From Serpula lacrymans var. lacrymans S7.9 (Eukaryota > Basidiomycota > Agaricomycetes > Boletales > Serpulaceae): a stretch of 64,000 nt of DNA. Position numbers and translations under genes: made by a program. This document shows, piece after piece, positions 33,514 to 44,947 of the stretch; the first letter of the stretch is position 1; each line of letters begins with the position of its first letter. Below the pieces are notes generated by a model, which worked only from the letters and a program-made list of their open reading frames with translations, was not told the origin of the DNA and did no database searches. The stretch is taken from positions 558,001-622,000 of the forward strand of contig NW_006763303.1 in NCBI RefSeq assembly GCF_000218685.1. The letters run 5' to 3'.

Positions 33514-36500
33514 ATGCCAGAACCAGAAAGAGAATCACAATCGTCTAGTACCTCGAGCTCGTGCATCTAAAATCCCTTTGTTATGCGTTCATAGACTCAA
33601 CTATGTTTACAGATCACACTGGATTCTTTTGGAGATCTTAGAAACGCTTCAACAGTCTACAATTGTAAATCGCGGCGGTAAAGATGTCCGTTCTCGATTT
33701 TGGACTACATACAGAACAGAGGCCGCAGAATACGACGGAGAGTTTCTGGATAAGTACAAAAGCGACATGGATATAGTACTGATATTCGTAGGTGCTTTCT
33801 CGGGGTGGCCCGTGTCGTTCTGATTATTGTATATATGACCATCTGTCATCGCAGGCTGGTCTCTTTTCCGCTGTCAGTACATCATTCATCGTCAGCTTAG
33901 AACCCAACCTGAGCCCGAATCCAACTGACACAACGAATGCTCTGCTCAAGCTTTTGATACATACCATTGATAACAGTACAGTTTCAGGTCAAACTATTGA
34001 GCTTCCAACATGGAATGGACCTGGCTCCACTGTTATATGGATTCAAACTGTTATGTACGCAAGTCTCTCGGCCAGTCTTCTCGCTGCTCTAGGCGCTGTC
34101 CTAGGAAAGCAATGGTTAAGCCATTTCAGTCGTCATGGTAGAGGTACCATTGCTGCTCGTGGTAGGCGCCGACAGCAAAAATTTGATGGTCTACAAGCCT
34201 GGCACTTCGACGCTGTGTTGGAGGTTTTACCTTTATTACTACAGATCTCCCTGTTATTGTTCGGAACTGCACTCGGATCCTACCTCTGGACACAACAACA
34301 GACAGTTGCGTCTGTTGTAATAGGCACCACTGCATTCGGCGTTCTGTTCTACGTCGTTATTGTGCTTAGTTCTCTGGCTTCTCACGATTGTCCCTACCAG
34401 ACTCCGGCGTCTGCTATCCTTCGTACATTCACTGAAGGGATCATCCACTATTACGAGCAACTTCAAGGAAATTATGCCAAGGGTGCAGTGATGTTCCGGT
34501 TAATGCTATATATCCCTTATTATGCCATCCAGACTCTCGGCTCACTTCCTGTGCAATTAAAATTGGCCTGGAAACGTCTCGTCAGAGCTATCAGAAGATC
34601 TTCGTCAATGTCTTCTGAAGCACTTTCATCACCCGAGTTGTCCACCAGTGATAAAAACACAGAACCTTCAGATGCACCCTCTATTTTGTGGATCCTCGAA
34701 ACTTCTACCGATCCCGAAGTCATCACTGCAGCAGCAAAAATGGTCCCTGATGTAGAGTGGTCATCAGACCTCGATGTATCTGGTGCTTTACTCCAACTTC
34801 GTGACTCGTTCTTAGGTTGTTTTGAAAAACTTCAACTTGGGCACCCACTATTAGTACCACTTGGGCGTGACCGTGCACTTGCATGTGGCAGGGCTCTCCT
34901 ATATATATATTTGGAGCGACAAGACAATGACCATCGCAATCTACCCCCACTGTTTGACGCTCCATTGTTGTCTACAGCAAACTATAAAACGCATCTTCCG
35001 AGCATCGAATGGCTGGGTTCTCTTCGACTGGATACAGATACTGACTTGGCCTTCATCTGCCTTCTTCTTAGAAATGTATTTGTTCATTCGGCGTACAGCA
35101 GGAAGCTGGTTCTACCGGACATACCAGATGTACACCTCTCCTGGTTTATACACCCTCTGCTTCACTGTCTTTGTGACTCAAAACTTCCATTGAAGGCAAG
35201 AAATGTTGCTGTACAGGCCATCTCCAGATTGCTTTCTGTGACCCTACCCCCGAGAAATGTTTTGGCCGATTGCCTGTTGGCGATTGGCTTACTTACTGGT
35301 CTACCGATGCACCGAAGGGAACTCGTCAGACTTGATAAAAGGTGGGCTCAATATACTTTGCATGAACACCTCGCTGAAATAATTGTGTGTTCAGTGATTC
35401 GATGGAGACTATTTTGAAAACAGTGTTGCAACAATTACAGCAGGCTTTACCCTCACGTAGTAACTCGTGTTTGCTAACGTATCGCAGTTTATGTGCGGTC
35501 AGACTACTGGAACCTCTGTCAAACCTTCTTCGAGTACGCGATTTCCGCAGGATATTCTATGCCAGCTGTATACCTCTGTGGAGTCTTCATGTATCGAAGG
35601 CTTTAGTCCAGGAAGCCCTTCGAGGAGTCTCCCTACCGAGTAATAAAGTTTGGAGTTATGCTCGCTCGACCCTCCACTTCAGCATCTCAACAGGCTCAGA
35701 TTTGAACCTTGCACCAGATGTCGTGCAGCGGATGTGGGACCTTGATGGCTTGAAGGAATCGGGATCCAACCGCGAAGAAGCTCTCATAACTATCGATATC
35801 CAATGGCTAATCGAATATATCGAGCACTTCCGAGCTTTGTCAGACGAGATTGCTGTTGGGGACGCACTTTTAGCGTTAAGCGTGATGCCCCGTGTAATTC
35901 ATTACGAGAAAAAGGCCATATTGATGGAAACAATGATCTGGGCGATGGGTCCAAGCATGTCAGTACGGACTCGTCACGCTTCTCTAAAGCTTGCCCAAAC
36001 TCTGAGAAATGTACTGTCGCATCCCAAGGACGAACCGTTGCAAACCATTCTCTTTACTAAATTCTCGCCTGCTCTCTGTTTTGCTGCCTTCCCTCGTCCA
36101 TACACCCGACCCTCGGACTTCTTGTATCACCCAGACCAGGCATTTCCCGACGATTTCCTGTTTTACGAACGTGATTTAAGCTACCTCCAAATCGTATTTT
36201 GCCTCTCCAGGAATGACGCTTGGAATGATTTGCTCCACCACGATGGTCATTACGAACGATGTAATGTTATTGCGCGTGCTCTTCAGCAAGTTACCCTGAG
36301 AGACTCGCAGCGGTCACATATGTCAGCATATATTGTAGCAACGCTTGGGAGGCCCGTCTTAAAAGAAATGCTAGCGGACAGTATAAATGGAGATATAGAA
36401 TGGACACTTGTCTTCAAAGCATGGGATTTTATCCGCTATGGCCCTGGTGCAGATGTATCTGCCATGCTGCCTGCTATGCGACCGATTGTTGAATATACCT

Positions 36501-36655
36501 TGTCTTTGGTGTCAAAACGGTCGAGCGAGGTAACAGAAGAGTTCGCAGATTGTTTACAAGGTTCTCTGAGGCGTCTGAAACGAGGAGCCATGGACGTGCA
36601 AGAACCGATATTGTTATCAGTGGAGGCCTTGGTGAACTATACGAAGGGTGAATGA
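33514..36655 (+). pseudogene. DUF6535 membrane protein gene with one frameshift
   Basis: Exons 33514-33560, 33613-33787 and 33855 onward give MPEPERESQ..., then a DUF6535 domain: FWTTYRTEAAEYDGEFLDKY, DMDIVLIFAGLFSAVSTSF, a polar loop (LEPNLSPNPTDTT) and three hydrophobic segments (VMYASLSASLLAALGAVLG, LPLLLQISLLLFGTALGSYL, VVIGTTAFGVLFYVVIVL). A long helical C-terminal part follows. The frame stops at 35417, but the next frame opens at 35387 and runs to 36655 with the same character. Dropping one GT from the GTGTGT tract at 35385-35390 joins the two halves into one protein of about 1000 residues. DUF6535 proteins are expanded in Agaricomycetes; function unknown. A real allele, a recent null or a sequencing error are all possible. 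Confidence 0.8.
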
Positions 36656-37484
36656 GTCCTAGTATGCGTCAGTTTGTGGGATTGATGAAAAAGGCCACTC
36701 CCTGGAGGCACAGCCTGATCCAAACCTGAATTTTTGAACTGGTGAATTGTTACTCTCTTCCCGATCCCCACTCTCCGCAGGGTAGCAAAAAGGTTCGCAG
36801 AGGCAGTACACCCTTCCGCTATACCCTCTCTGCCTTCGATCCGATTCCAAAATCACCGGTGCCCTGATTGTACAGACTGGTCTGGGGACTCACTCACCCC
36901 TGCTCTATTCACCTTCACTTCCGATCCCTCCTCGACCATACAGTGGTTGATCAGATCAGTCACTTACTCAGACCTCCACAGAGACTCCACTGAATCAAGG
37001 CGAATCCCTTACTAGCTTGCATCTACCAAGGTGTGACAGAAACAAGACAACGAAAGTATCTGAGTGCACATGTAGGCTAGGAGAGTCCACTTGTCTTATT
37101 GTGTTCGAGAGGGCGAAAAGCAAAATGGTTCAAGAAAAGCACAGTAAGCGGAATGGACGACGTCGTTTCGTGTGGCTCCACATGTCCAAGGAGATGATGC
37201 ATGTGATTGTCACATCTCCCATGTAATAACGAATGCTTGATGCATTTCTGATTTCTGGTTTCAATCAACCTCGCTTTATTTTTTGATATCCAGTACCATT
37301 ATGGATCGGACATATAAAGTTCTAAGGCTTGCCTTTTCTTCTCGTAACGGGCCGCATCCATATTCCAATCCTTTTCCTTTCCTCTGTTCCATATTTTGCG
37401 CCGGTCATCGCAAATAATTTTGTTGTATTCACATCGCGTTGTATAGGTCCCCGCTTGATTAATATCTCATCATTCTCGCCCGCC
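36656..37484. other. Intergenic
   Basis: No convincing gene; ORFs on either strand are short and lack motifs. It separates the DUF6535 gene from the truncated transporter copy. Confidence 0.45.
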
Positions 37485-37807
37485 ATGTCGACCGAGAAAA
37501 CAGACCAGGCAACGCATTCCGAGCATCAACATGTAAAACTTGATGCTGAAACAAAGGTTTGGCGTACGTTTATCGTGTACGTAGGACGGCAACCTCCTTT
37601 CAGTAATACCGATGTAAAAGTTCAGGGTGTGAGACATAGAAATATTTTGCACAAGAATGTGGATTAACGCACATAATCAATTATATCAAGGAAGGCGCTT
37701 TCGTTGCCCAGGACCCCGAAGCCTATGAGCAGCACGATATGTTCGTGGAGGCGGACAATTGGGTCGCACTCAGGGAGGAGGTGACAAATCGGTGGAAGCA
37801 GACAAAC
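37485..37807 (+). pseudogene. Truncated MFS transporter N-terminus
   Basis: ATG 37485 begins MSTEKTDQATHSEHQHVKLDAETK, parallel to the His-rich N-terminus of the transporter at 30051. After an intron-like gap comes HIINYIKEGAFVAQDPEAYEQHDMF and WVALREEVTNRWKQT. This aligns with exons 2 and 3 of that gene ([38 protein letters not shown]). The copy stops where the first membrane span should begin. It lies tail-to-tail with the NAPE-PLD-like gene, 87 bp away. Confidence 0.7.
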
Positions 37808-37893
37808 GCGCTTACAGAGGCGAGTGCAGCTCATCTATTGTTTCCCTTATTTCAATATAGAGTATTACAGATGACTCGATCGAACACCAAAAC

Positions 37894-39483
37894 TCAGCTA
37901 GAATTCACAGGTACAACAACAGTTTCACCGATATCAATTGCACCAAACCCTCCTTCCTCTTTCCAGTCACCACTTCGTGCTTGGCAAAGTCTCACGAGAG
38001 GTTCCACCGCCTCATCGTCACTCCCTGCCCAGGTGGCAAAATGCATTGCAAGCGAGTGACGAGCTCGTACGTCTTGCGCGAGTAAGACGGCATCTTCTGG
38101 CGAGGCGTGAGTGGTTGCGAGATGGGTTTCGTCTGCGAGCTGGACACAGCATCATAGCGTTAAACTCTTGAAAGAGACAACAATGTCACAAAAGTTAACA
38201 ACACGCACTCGATAGCCTATTTGCCCCAGAAAACTTAGGGTGGCACCTCGCCAGATAGGAATCATTGCGAGGTCAAAGGGCCCGAACTTTTCACCGATCT
38301 CTACAAACCTGTGTAAGTTAATGGCTTGAAGGTGAAAGGAGGTGAATACCTTGAAAAGCAGCTTTGAATTGTAAGACAAACGTGAGTGCAGATGAATGAA
38401 AATATACGAAATCGGTTGATACTAACGGCAGGGTCCGCTTGCTGTCTGGTATCCCGTATCTCTAAGAGCCGATAATGACACTCCAGTGTGAGCAGTATAC
38501 TCAATCACGTTAAAAGAGAAGACGGACCCTGCAAAATACACTGAAGCCACGGGGTCACCGTTTGTCGATTTCTGCTGAAGGACCCAACTTGACCATAAGG
38601 AGCCCTTTTGATCGAAGACACCTCTTCCTAAACAGTGATAGCCATGAGCACAATAAGACATATAGCTGGAATAAAAGCCGACCACTAGTGTGCTGACATG
38701 GAGTACATGTGAATACAAGGTCGGAGGCATGGTCAAGTTGAGCATCAGGTGAGAAGGAGGAAGAATACGACGGGTATGCGATAGAATCCCACCAATCCAG
38801 CTCTAAAACTTGAGACTCGGGAATGCCTACAGCTACCAAGGTGACCCGAACTCCAAGTGGAACAAGAAACCGAGTAGGCCTATCAGGCGTTGATCGCTTC
38901 CAGATGGCCAATAAGGTATCCGTATCGCAGTGATCATAACTAAAAGCGTTAAAGAATCACATATGCTGCTGCATAGTTCAAGATATGGACTTACTGATTA
39001 TGACTTATTACGACGAAATCAATCTCAGGAAGGAGATCGATAGTACATGGCGCAGGAAGGCGTCTGCGTAAACCCCTGAACACATTAGACGGATATGCAG
39101 ACTCTGCGAAAATCGGGTCAAAAATGATATGCACAGGTTTTACATATCCACGAGCAGGGAGCTGCACGAGAAATCCCTGTGTTCGGAACATATTTCAGAC
39201 CCGCTGCGACTATACGTTCTAAGAGTCTACAGATACTCACGGCGTGACCAAGCCAGGTAGCGCATATGCCAGCCTTCCCCTCTACACTATTGTATACTGT
39301 AAAGTCTGCATCGATCGATTTCGTGACTTGAATATCTCCTGTAACAACGGAGTCTGCACGGACCAAGGGCAAAGCTAGCTGCAGGAGACTCCGCAGGCTT
39401 TCTGAGACAGTCTTGACAGGTGGCCATGGATTGTCGAAAGAGGAATTTGTATCATCTTTATGATGAGGTGGTAGTGAGGGCAT
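37894..39483 (-). CDS. NAPE-PLD-like metallo-beta-lactamase-fold hydrolase
   Basis: Eight exons (39483-39241, 39176-38995, 38939-38683, 38627-38528, 38461-38427, 38361-38350, 38300-38209, 38139-37894) total 1167 nt and encode 388 residues, close to the usual length of this family. Motifs in order: ATWLGHA, IIFDPIF, CTIDLLPEIDFVVISHNHYDH (metal-binding HxHxDH, His codon split by an intron), FLVPLGV, VLELDWWDS, FTCTPCQHTSGR, GSLWSSWV, YFAGDTGYQ (metal-bridging Asp at about 262), AFQEIGEKFGPFDLAMIPI, HASPEDAV and a C-terminal MHFATWAGSDDEAVEPLV. The family hydrolyses N-acyl phosphatidylethanolamines at a di-zinc site; the fungal substrate is not established. It is divergent from the coiled-coil gene at 40053 across a 569-bp intergenic region. 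It looks intact. Confidence 0.88.
38350..38361 (-). other. 12-nt microexon of NAPE-PLD-like gene
   Basis: The minus-strand sequence CTGCTTTTCAAG is bounded by acceptor TTCAAAG and donor GTATTC, with introns of 65 and 49 bp. It encodes the PAFQ of the conserved block GPCPAFQEIGEKFGPF. With it the total CDS is divisible by three and the conserved block is continuous. Confidence 0.8.
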
Positions 39484-40052
39484 TGGCTAAGTTCGGGTCA
39501 TGGGCCCCAAGACATACATTATCTATAAGTTCTGTCTTTTGTGCGATAAGCGCTGAGGAGCGTGGTCACATGATCATTTTTACTGGTAGGTGCCAGTTTA
39601 TTAGCGCTCATAAATAGACGCGGTAGTAAAACAGAGTCTGCAACACGACCGTGACTGAGGGTGCCTACGCTCCTTTCTAGAATTCTCCTCCTTCCCTAGC
39701 AAGAATTCAAATAGATAAATATTAAATGATTTGTCCAAAAATTAGTTTTCTGCCCATGGAAGGTCATTATCAACTGATGTACCGTTATCAACAGCTGTCC
39801 AGGCATAGTATACTTAATATAGTGCCAGTGATCATGATACTTGGTACGAGACTCCGCGACACTCAGACTGGCAATTGACGCGGGACCTGGCTTGCTTCTC
39901 CTTTCATCGGTTTCGGCACAAGACCACAAAGCATATAGTTACATATGTTCATAACCTCGCTCGTAAACCAGTGAAAACACGACAACACCATCGTTTTAAT
40001 CTTTCTCTGTGTCCTCTCTTATCAGACTTGCACGCGAATCCACAAAATCCAT
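39484..40052. promoter_or_regulatory. Divergent intergenic region
   Basis: 569 bp between the start codons of the NAPE-PLD-like gene (minus) and the coiled-coil gene (plus). It must contain both promoters. No TATA box or other element stands out with confidence. Confidence 0.45.
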
Positions 40053-42235
40053 ATGTCAAAAGCATCTCGAATTCCACAGCCAAAGGCTGCCGCTGCTGCA
40101 CCTTCAACTTCAAGGACGGCGGGGGCTGGGACTAGTCGGGAGGCGCCAATGATGCAAGCGGAGATGGACGTGGACGCACTACATGCACGCCTCGCCCTTC
40201 TCGGCGCGCCGCCTGTATCAAAAGAGGAGTTGGGGAGACTTACAAAAGGTGCTTTTGGAGAGGCGTTGTTCTTCCTTGCGGAGAGTGTGAGAGGGAGGAG
40301 CGGTGTGGGGGTGGTTAGGACAAAGTTGGACGAGTGAGCGTCTTATTTCTTTGTTTTTATGATAAACATTTTATCTTCCTGGATTGCATCGCGTGTAGAC
40401 TGCTTAGCGACGAAGTTTCGAGGAGGAGGCTTTCTGGGGATGGGATGGGAGCGGCGAGAATGGAGATGCGGAAGGCTTCTTCGAGGCTTGAAGGCGCGAG
40501 ACGCGAGGTTGAGGGTCTGGAGGTGCAGCTAAGGCAGCGGGAAGCCGCGCTATGCTCAGATGGTAAGCTTTCCCTCGTGTGTGGCGTGCAGCAAGGCTCG
40601 GAAGTACTGAGAACACTCCCGATTGTGATTGTGATTTGCAGAAAAAGAGGTGAGGCGGCTTGAGGGAGTGCTGGTCCGCGAACGCCACGTTGATTTGCTG
40701 CTGTTGGCTCTAGAGAGGAAGGAAAGGGCGAGAAAGGAACGGGTTGAGGCGATGGAGGGGTTGTTGAAGGAGTTTAGGTGAGTGGTAGAGTTTTTCCTTT
40801 GACGAGAACTGATGTGATGACTTGTATTTTTGTATGGGTGAAGGCAACGTGTGCAGGAGCGGAGCTTACAAGTAGTAATTTCGTTCTACCCACTCAAACT
40901 GTTAGTCGCGCTAATACGGCTTCTAGAATGGTTCTAAGAGAACGGCTCCTGTCCTTACTCAGCAGGTCATCAAACAACGGCTACCCTCTCACAAGCTGAT
41001 GAAGACAAGCCATACTAAAGACGCTTTGACGGTAATCAATATTACTAGTTTAGTTTTCAGGATGCTGATTCTAACACTCTCCCTTTTTCTTTTCCGTTAT
41101 CCACCTCTAGCGGCTACATGCCCATCATATATATCTCAGCAATCTTGCTTCTCAGGGACAAGGTCAAGATTCAAACAAACTCGAGCTTCGCCTTCGCAAA
41201 GCTATAGCTAGGTCGGAAAACCTTGTAGAGTCTGACGAAAGGGTGGAGGCACTATTGTGAGTAAATTCCCGCCTCATGAGTGTAATGATGTTTCAATTTT
41301 GGCTTGTAGCCAGCATGTCAAAGCCTCTGCGCATGCGAACGCCAGAAGCAAAGTGCATTTTTCTTCCGACAACGTCAAGGCAACGGACCCTGCTGAGGCA
41401 CTGGCATCTAAAGTATGAGACCCAGCTTATGTGGCCAATTAAGAATTAACGTTTGCTTTTCTAGAACGCGAGGCAAAAACTGTTGCAGGAGGTATATGAT
41501 CGTTCTATTGCACTGGGATTTCTGTGCGATCATCATCTTGCATCTGTCAGTACAAAAATTCTGTTCCTTTTATTCAATTCAGACTCGTTATCGCGATCTA
41601 CAGTTATACACTTTCAGTACTCACACTTCTGCTGCTTTGCGAGCCGCACTGCAGGATGAGGCGCCTTTGACGAAGGGGTATATCAGCGCGCTTTCACAAC
41701 ACATTACCGATGTTGCTGTTAATAAGCCTGATACCACTAGTCTGCGGATACAAGAAGAATGTGGAGTATTAGGCAATGTGGTACGTCAATATGCGTTTGC
41801 TCGAGCTGTTTAGGGGCGTCTCATCGAGTCACTCAAAGACGCAACAATATGTACTTGAAGTGACAGAAAAGAAAATAAGAAGAGGTATGTGTGCGCTTTA
41901 CGATATGTGCCTTAGGGGGTATTCAAAACCGGATTGGTGTAGTGCATGATGCGGAGACGTTCCTCGTAGGAGTGCAGATTAATAAACCACATACCAGTGA
42001 CGAAGACTCGCTGCTCATCGGTTCGTTCCCTGCTCTTTTCCTCAACAAAAAGGCTGCGCTCTCATCTCGCCTTCCCCCAGCCAACTATACCCGTGATTCA
42101 AGGCTGGCACACGATCAGGCCAGCAAGCTACTTGCGCGAAAATCGGAAAAGGTCGAGATGGGACAGGCGATTTTGAAGGATATCGAGACGATTCACAGGG
42201 AGGCTAAGATGATATGTGATGCTGGTTTGGTGTAG
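40053..42235 (+). CDS. Coiled-coil protein, unknown function
   Basis: Eleven exons (40053-40333, 40399-40562, 40642-40777, 40844-40871, 40927-41031, 41111-41256, 41310-41412, 41465-41491, 41583-41780, 41814-41850, 41916-42235) sum to 1545 nt, giving 514 residues without a stop. An Ala-rich N-terminus (PQPKAAAAAPSTSRTAGAGT) is followed by a small helical domain (ALHARLALLGAPPVSKEELGRL) and long stretches with heptad-like Lys/Arg/Glu/Leu pattern (RLEGARREVEGLEVQL, LLLLALERKERARKERVEAM). The last exon is helical and basic. The build recalls augmin/HAUS-type or other microtubule-associated coiled-coil subunits, but I cannot assign a family. Consistent splicing over eleven exons is the evidence that it is a real gene. 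Confidence 0.75.
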
Positions 42236-42798
42236 GATTTGGTTACGACGATGATAATGTGGATATTTGTGAGTTGTCCATTTCATGCTTGAGCCTCCAC
42301 ATAACGATCTGGCTCATTGTATCAGTGCTTAGTTTGAAATATACCTAACGTAGGGTTATACTTTACAAAAAACCCATTGGCGTTCAAATTGTTGTATGGG
42401 CTTCGTTGTGATAGGATAGGTATAGGCCGTTCAGGACCGGCGATTGCTGATGACAAAAGTCCTCGGACTTCAAGGTTCCATGAAGGTTAACGCTTTGAAG
42501 CTTCCGTCAAACCAGTACACGACTACTCACGGCAAAGATGCCGTATTAGCCTGTGACATCCATTAATTCCGATGGGAGTATAGCTCTATGTGGCCGACTT
42601 TGTATTGCCAGCCGCTATTAATACGAGGACTCGGCATGTTGAACGACTTGAACGCGTTGCATGTATGGCCGGCATTGGTAGCAACGTACGAAATCGAAAT
42701 GAAGGTAGCGGTTTGAATATAATGTGATTCTTCATGATACTATGAGTGTCATCTCATCCCTCTACAACAGCTATTCTCGTGTGGCCTCAATCTTCAAT
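42236..42798. other. Intergenic
   Basis: No gene is seen between the coiled-coil gene and the dehydrogenase. An ATG at 42724 is in frame with the dehydrogenase start and would add 25 residues; I preferred the later one by family length. Confidence 0.45.
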
Positions 42799-44184
42799 AT
42801 GGGAAATTTCTGGTCCCTAGTTCAAGAGACGTTTCCCCCTACATCAAAGTTTGGCATCGATGATATTCCCGACATGACTGGAAAGGTAGTGATTGTTACT
42901 GGTGGGAATACTGGAATTGGGAAGGAAACCGCTAGGGTACGTTGTATAATTGATATATGAGCATTGAATGCAAACTGGACAATGTTCACCGCAGGTATTA
43001 CTTCTCAAGAACGCACGAGTGTATATCACTTCCCGAGACCACAAGAAAGGCGAATACGCTGCTAAAGAGTTGTTAGAACGTACTGGAAAGGAGGTGCACG
43101 TTCTCAGGTTGGACCTGGCAAGTCTGAAAAGTGTCAAGGCCGGTGCGGAGTATTTTTTGAAGTGAGTGGAGGTTTCCTAGATGTGGTTATGTGTAGCTGA
43201 TGTTTTTGATAGTCAGGAAACAAAGTTACACGTCCTGTTCAACAATGCGTGAGTCTCCTTCATGTGTGTCTCCTCTCAGATTGTTGACAGCGGTGTCCAT
43301 ATCTCAGAGGCGTGGCCAACTGCCCTGTCAATCTAGTGACTGAGGATGGATATGACCTTCAGTTTGGGACGAACGTTTTAGGTAAAATTAGTTCCAAGTA
43401 ACGTCCAATTCTTACTCCCGCATCTCTTAGGACACTTCTACTTCACAAAGTTTCTGTTGCCGGTCCTATTATCAACAGCCAAGTCTTCACCGGATGGTAT
43501 CGCACGCGTTGTTAACACTTCCTCCTCGGCACACCACCTTAGCGGCCTTCACTTCAACACATTTAAAGACTCGCCTGCGCGGAGGGAGATGTCTTCGGCG
43601 AGATTATATGGGCAGAGTAAGACGGTGTGTGCAGCTTTCAAATTTCTCCTGTATACCGCGTTGATGTTCGCCGCAGGGAAACATTGTGTTCGCAGCTGAA
43701 CTAACACGTCGCTACGGGCAACAAGGCATAGTATCTACGGCCCTCAACCCAGGTAAGTATTACGGAGGAATAACATCAAATCTTGCTGAAGTGAAACGAT
43801 TCACGTCTGCGCGGTATAGGAGGCATCAGGACGGAACTATCACGCCACAGCAGTAATCTGTTCACTATGCTAGTGGCAAGTATCTTCTCACTCAAAGTCC
43901 AGTATGAATTAATTTATCAACTTTGATGCAGGATGTTCTGCTGTATGACGTGTCATACGGTGCGCTCACGCAGCTGTACGCTGGGACTATACCGGATGGC
44001 GCTTCGCTGAATGGAAAGGTAAATGTTTCTGTTTTCCTCACTCACACCACACGGAACAGCTAAAAATCGGTCTTAGTATCTCATACCATGGGCAAGGGTG
44101 GGTAGACCCGTCGCAAGCACACAAGATCTTCAACTTGGAAAGGAGCTTTGGACATGGCTGGAGGAACAAGTTCAAGATGTATAG
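42799..44184 (+). CDS. Short-chain dehydrogenase/reductase
   Basis: Nine exons (42799-42936, 42995-43161, 43213-43248, 43308-43381, 43431-43624, 43677-43752, 43820-43875, 43932-44018, 44077-44184) sum to 936 nt and encode 311 residues, typical for classical SDRs of the retinol-dehydrogenase/protochlorophyllide-reductase-like group. The Rossmann motif TGGNTGIG is at 34-41, LDLASLKSV follows the second strand, NNAG is at about 112-115, the catalytic Ser lies in [10 protein letters not shown], and YGQSK (Tyr 198, Lys 202) completes the active site. ALNPGGIRTEL is the usual post-active-site segment. It is an NAD(P)-dependent oxidoreductase; the substrate is unknown. I chose ATG 42799 (MGNFWSL) by family length. 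One intron appears to use a GC donor. Confidence 0.88.
43876..43931 (+). other. Probable GC-AG intron in SDR gene
   Basis: After ATGCTAGTG the sequence GCAAGTATC is an almost perfect donor except for GC instead of GT, with acceptor TTGATGCAG. A GT donor two to three bases upstream (GTGGCA) is a poor match. Either choice keeps the frame. Confidence 0.55.
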
Positions 44185-44911
44185 TGGTTCGGAAATACGC
44201 ATATGTGGTGTGCGACCCGTTAGCTTTATGATGTGAGAGCCGAACGGATCACTGAATTGTTGTGCGAGTCGAGTTGGACGGAAATGTAGACGATGCGAAA
44301 ACCTACGGTGGTCATTTGGTTACGGTTGGAATGCCGGCGACGGCATCGGATTTCTTTCAACGACCGACAATTCCGATAGGTCTCTTTGAATATTCCTAAG
44401 GGCATGACCATATCTGTAAAAATGAATGTAGTATATTGTGCTTATTCTCATATGTGGTAGCCTGTATTTGTTATATTTACATTGAAAAAACAGAAAAGTA
44501 ATCAACGAGCAGGAAACAAGAGATGATAATGCCGGTGCAAAAGCGAGAATACCTGGATGAATCAGTAAACACGGATAATATAATAACTTACAATATGTGA
44601 CTGCCCGTAAAACGTGGGTGGCAACTGTGGCGACAAGTGATAAAGTCATAAAACAAGAATAAAATAAAAACTCACGTGTTATCCACGGCACCAGGGTTGC
44701 TATACCGTTATATGACCACCAAATTAGCAACATTGTATGGCCAGATTATCAGAGCTGAATGACAGGGCTTGGTTAGTTGACTATAGTGCGACAGCCATAG
44801 AAATTTTAGTACTGCACAGTTATGCGGATCTGTGGCCATGTTATTAGTTACAGGTCACACCATCACACGACGAGGTTTTTTCCTTACTACCGCTCACTGG
44901 GTGCTCAATCT

Positions 44912-44947
44912 TACGGTGGTCGTTTGGTTACGGTTCGATTTTGGAGG
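44912..44947 (+). repeat. Left terminal inverted repeat, inner element
   Basis: Starts TACGGTGGTCGTTTGGTTAC, continues GGTTCGATTTTGGAGGC. It pairs with 60257-60293. Confidence 0.8.

Noticed and set aside
34126..34965. Minus-strand ORFs within the DUF6535 gene
   Set aside because: They are antisense shadows of a long frame with domain support.
37739..38171. Plus-strand ORFs over 37739-38171
   Set aside because: Beyond about 37807 they are antisense to the last exon of the NAPE-PLD-like gene, which has family motifs.
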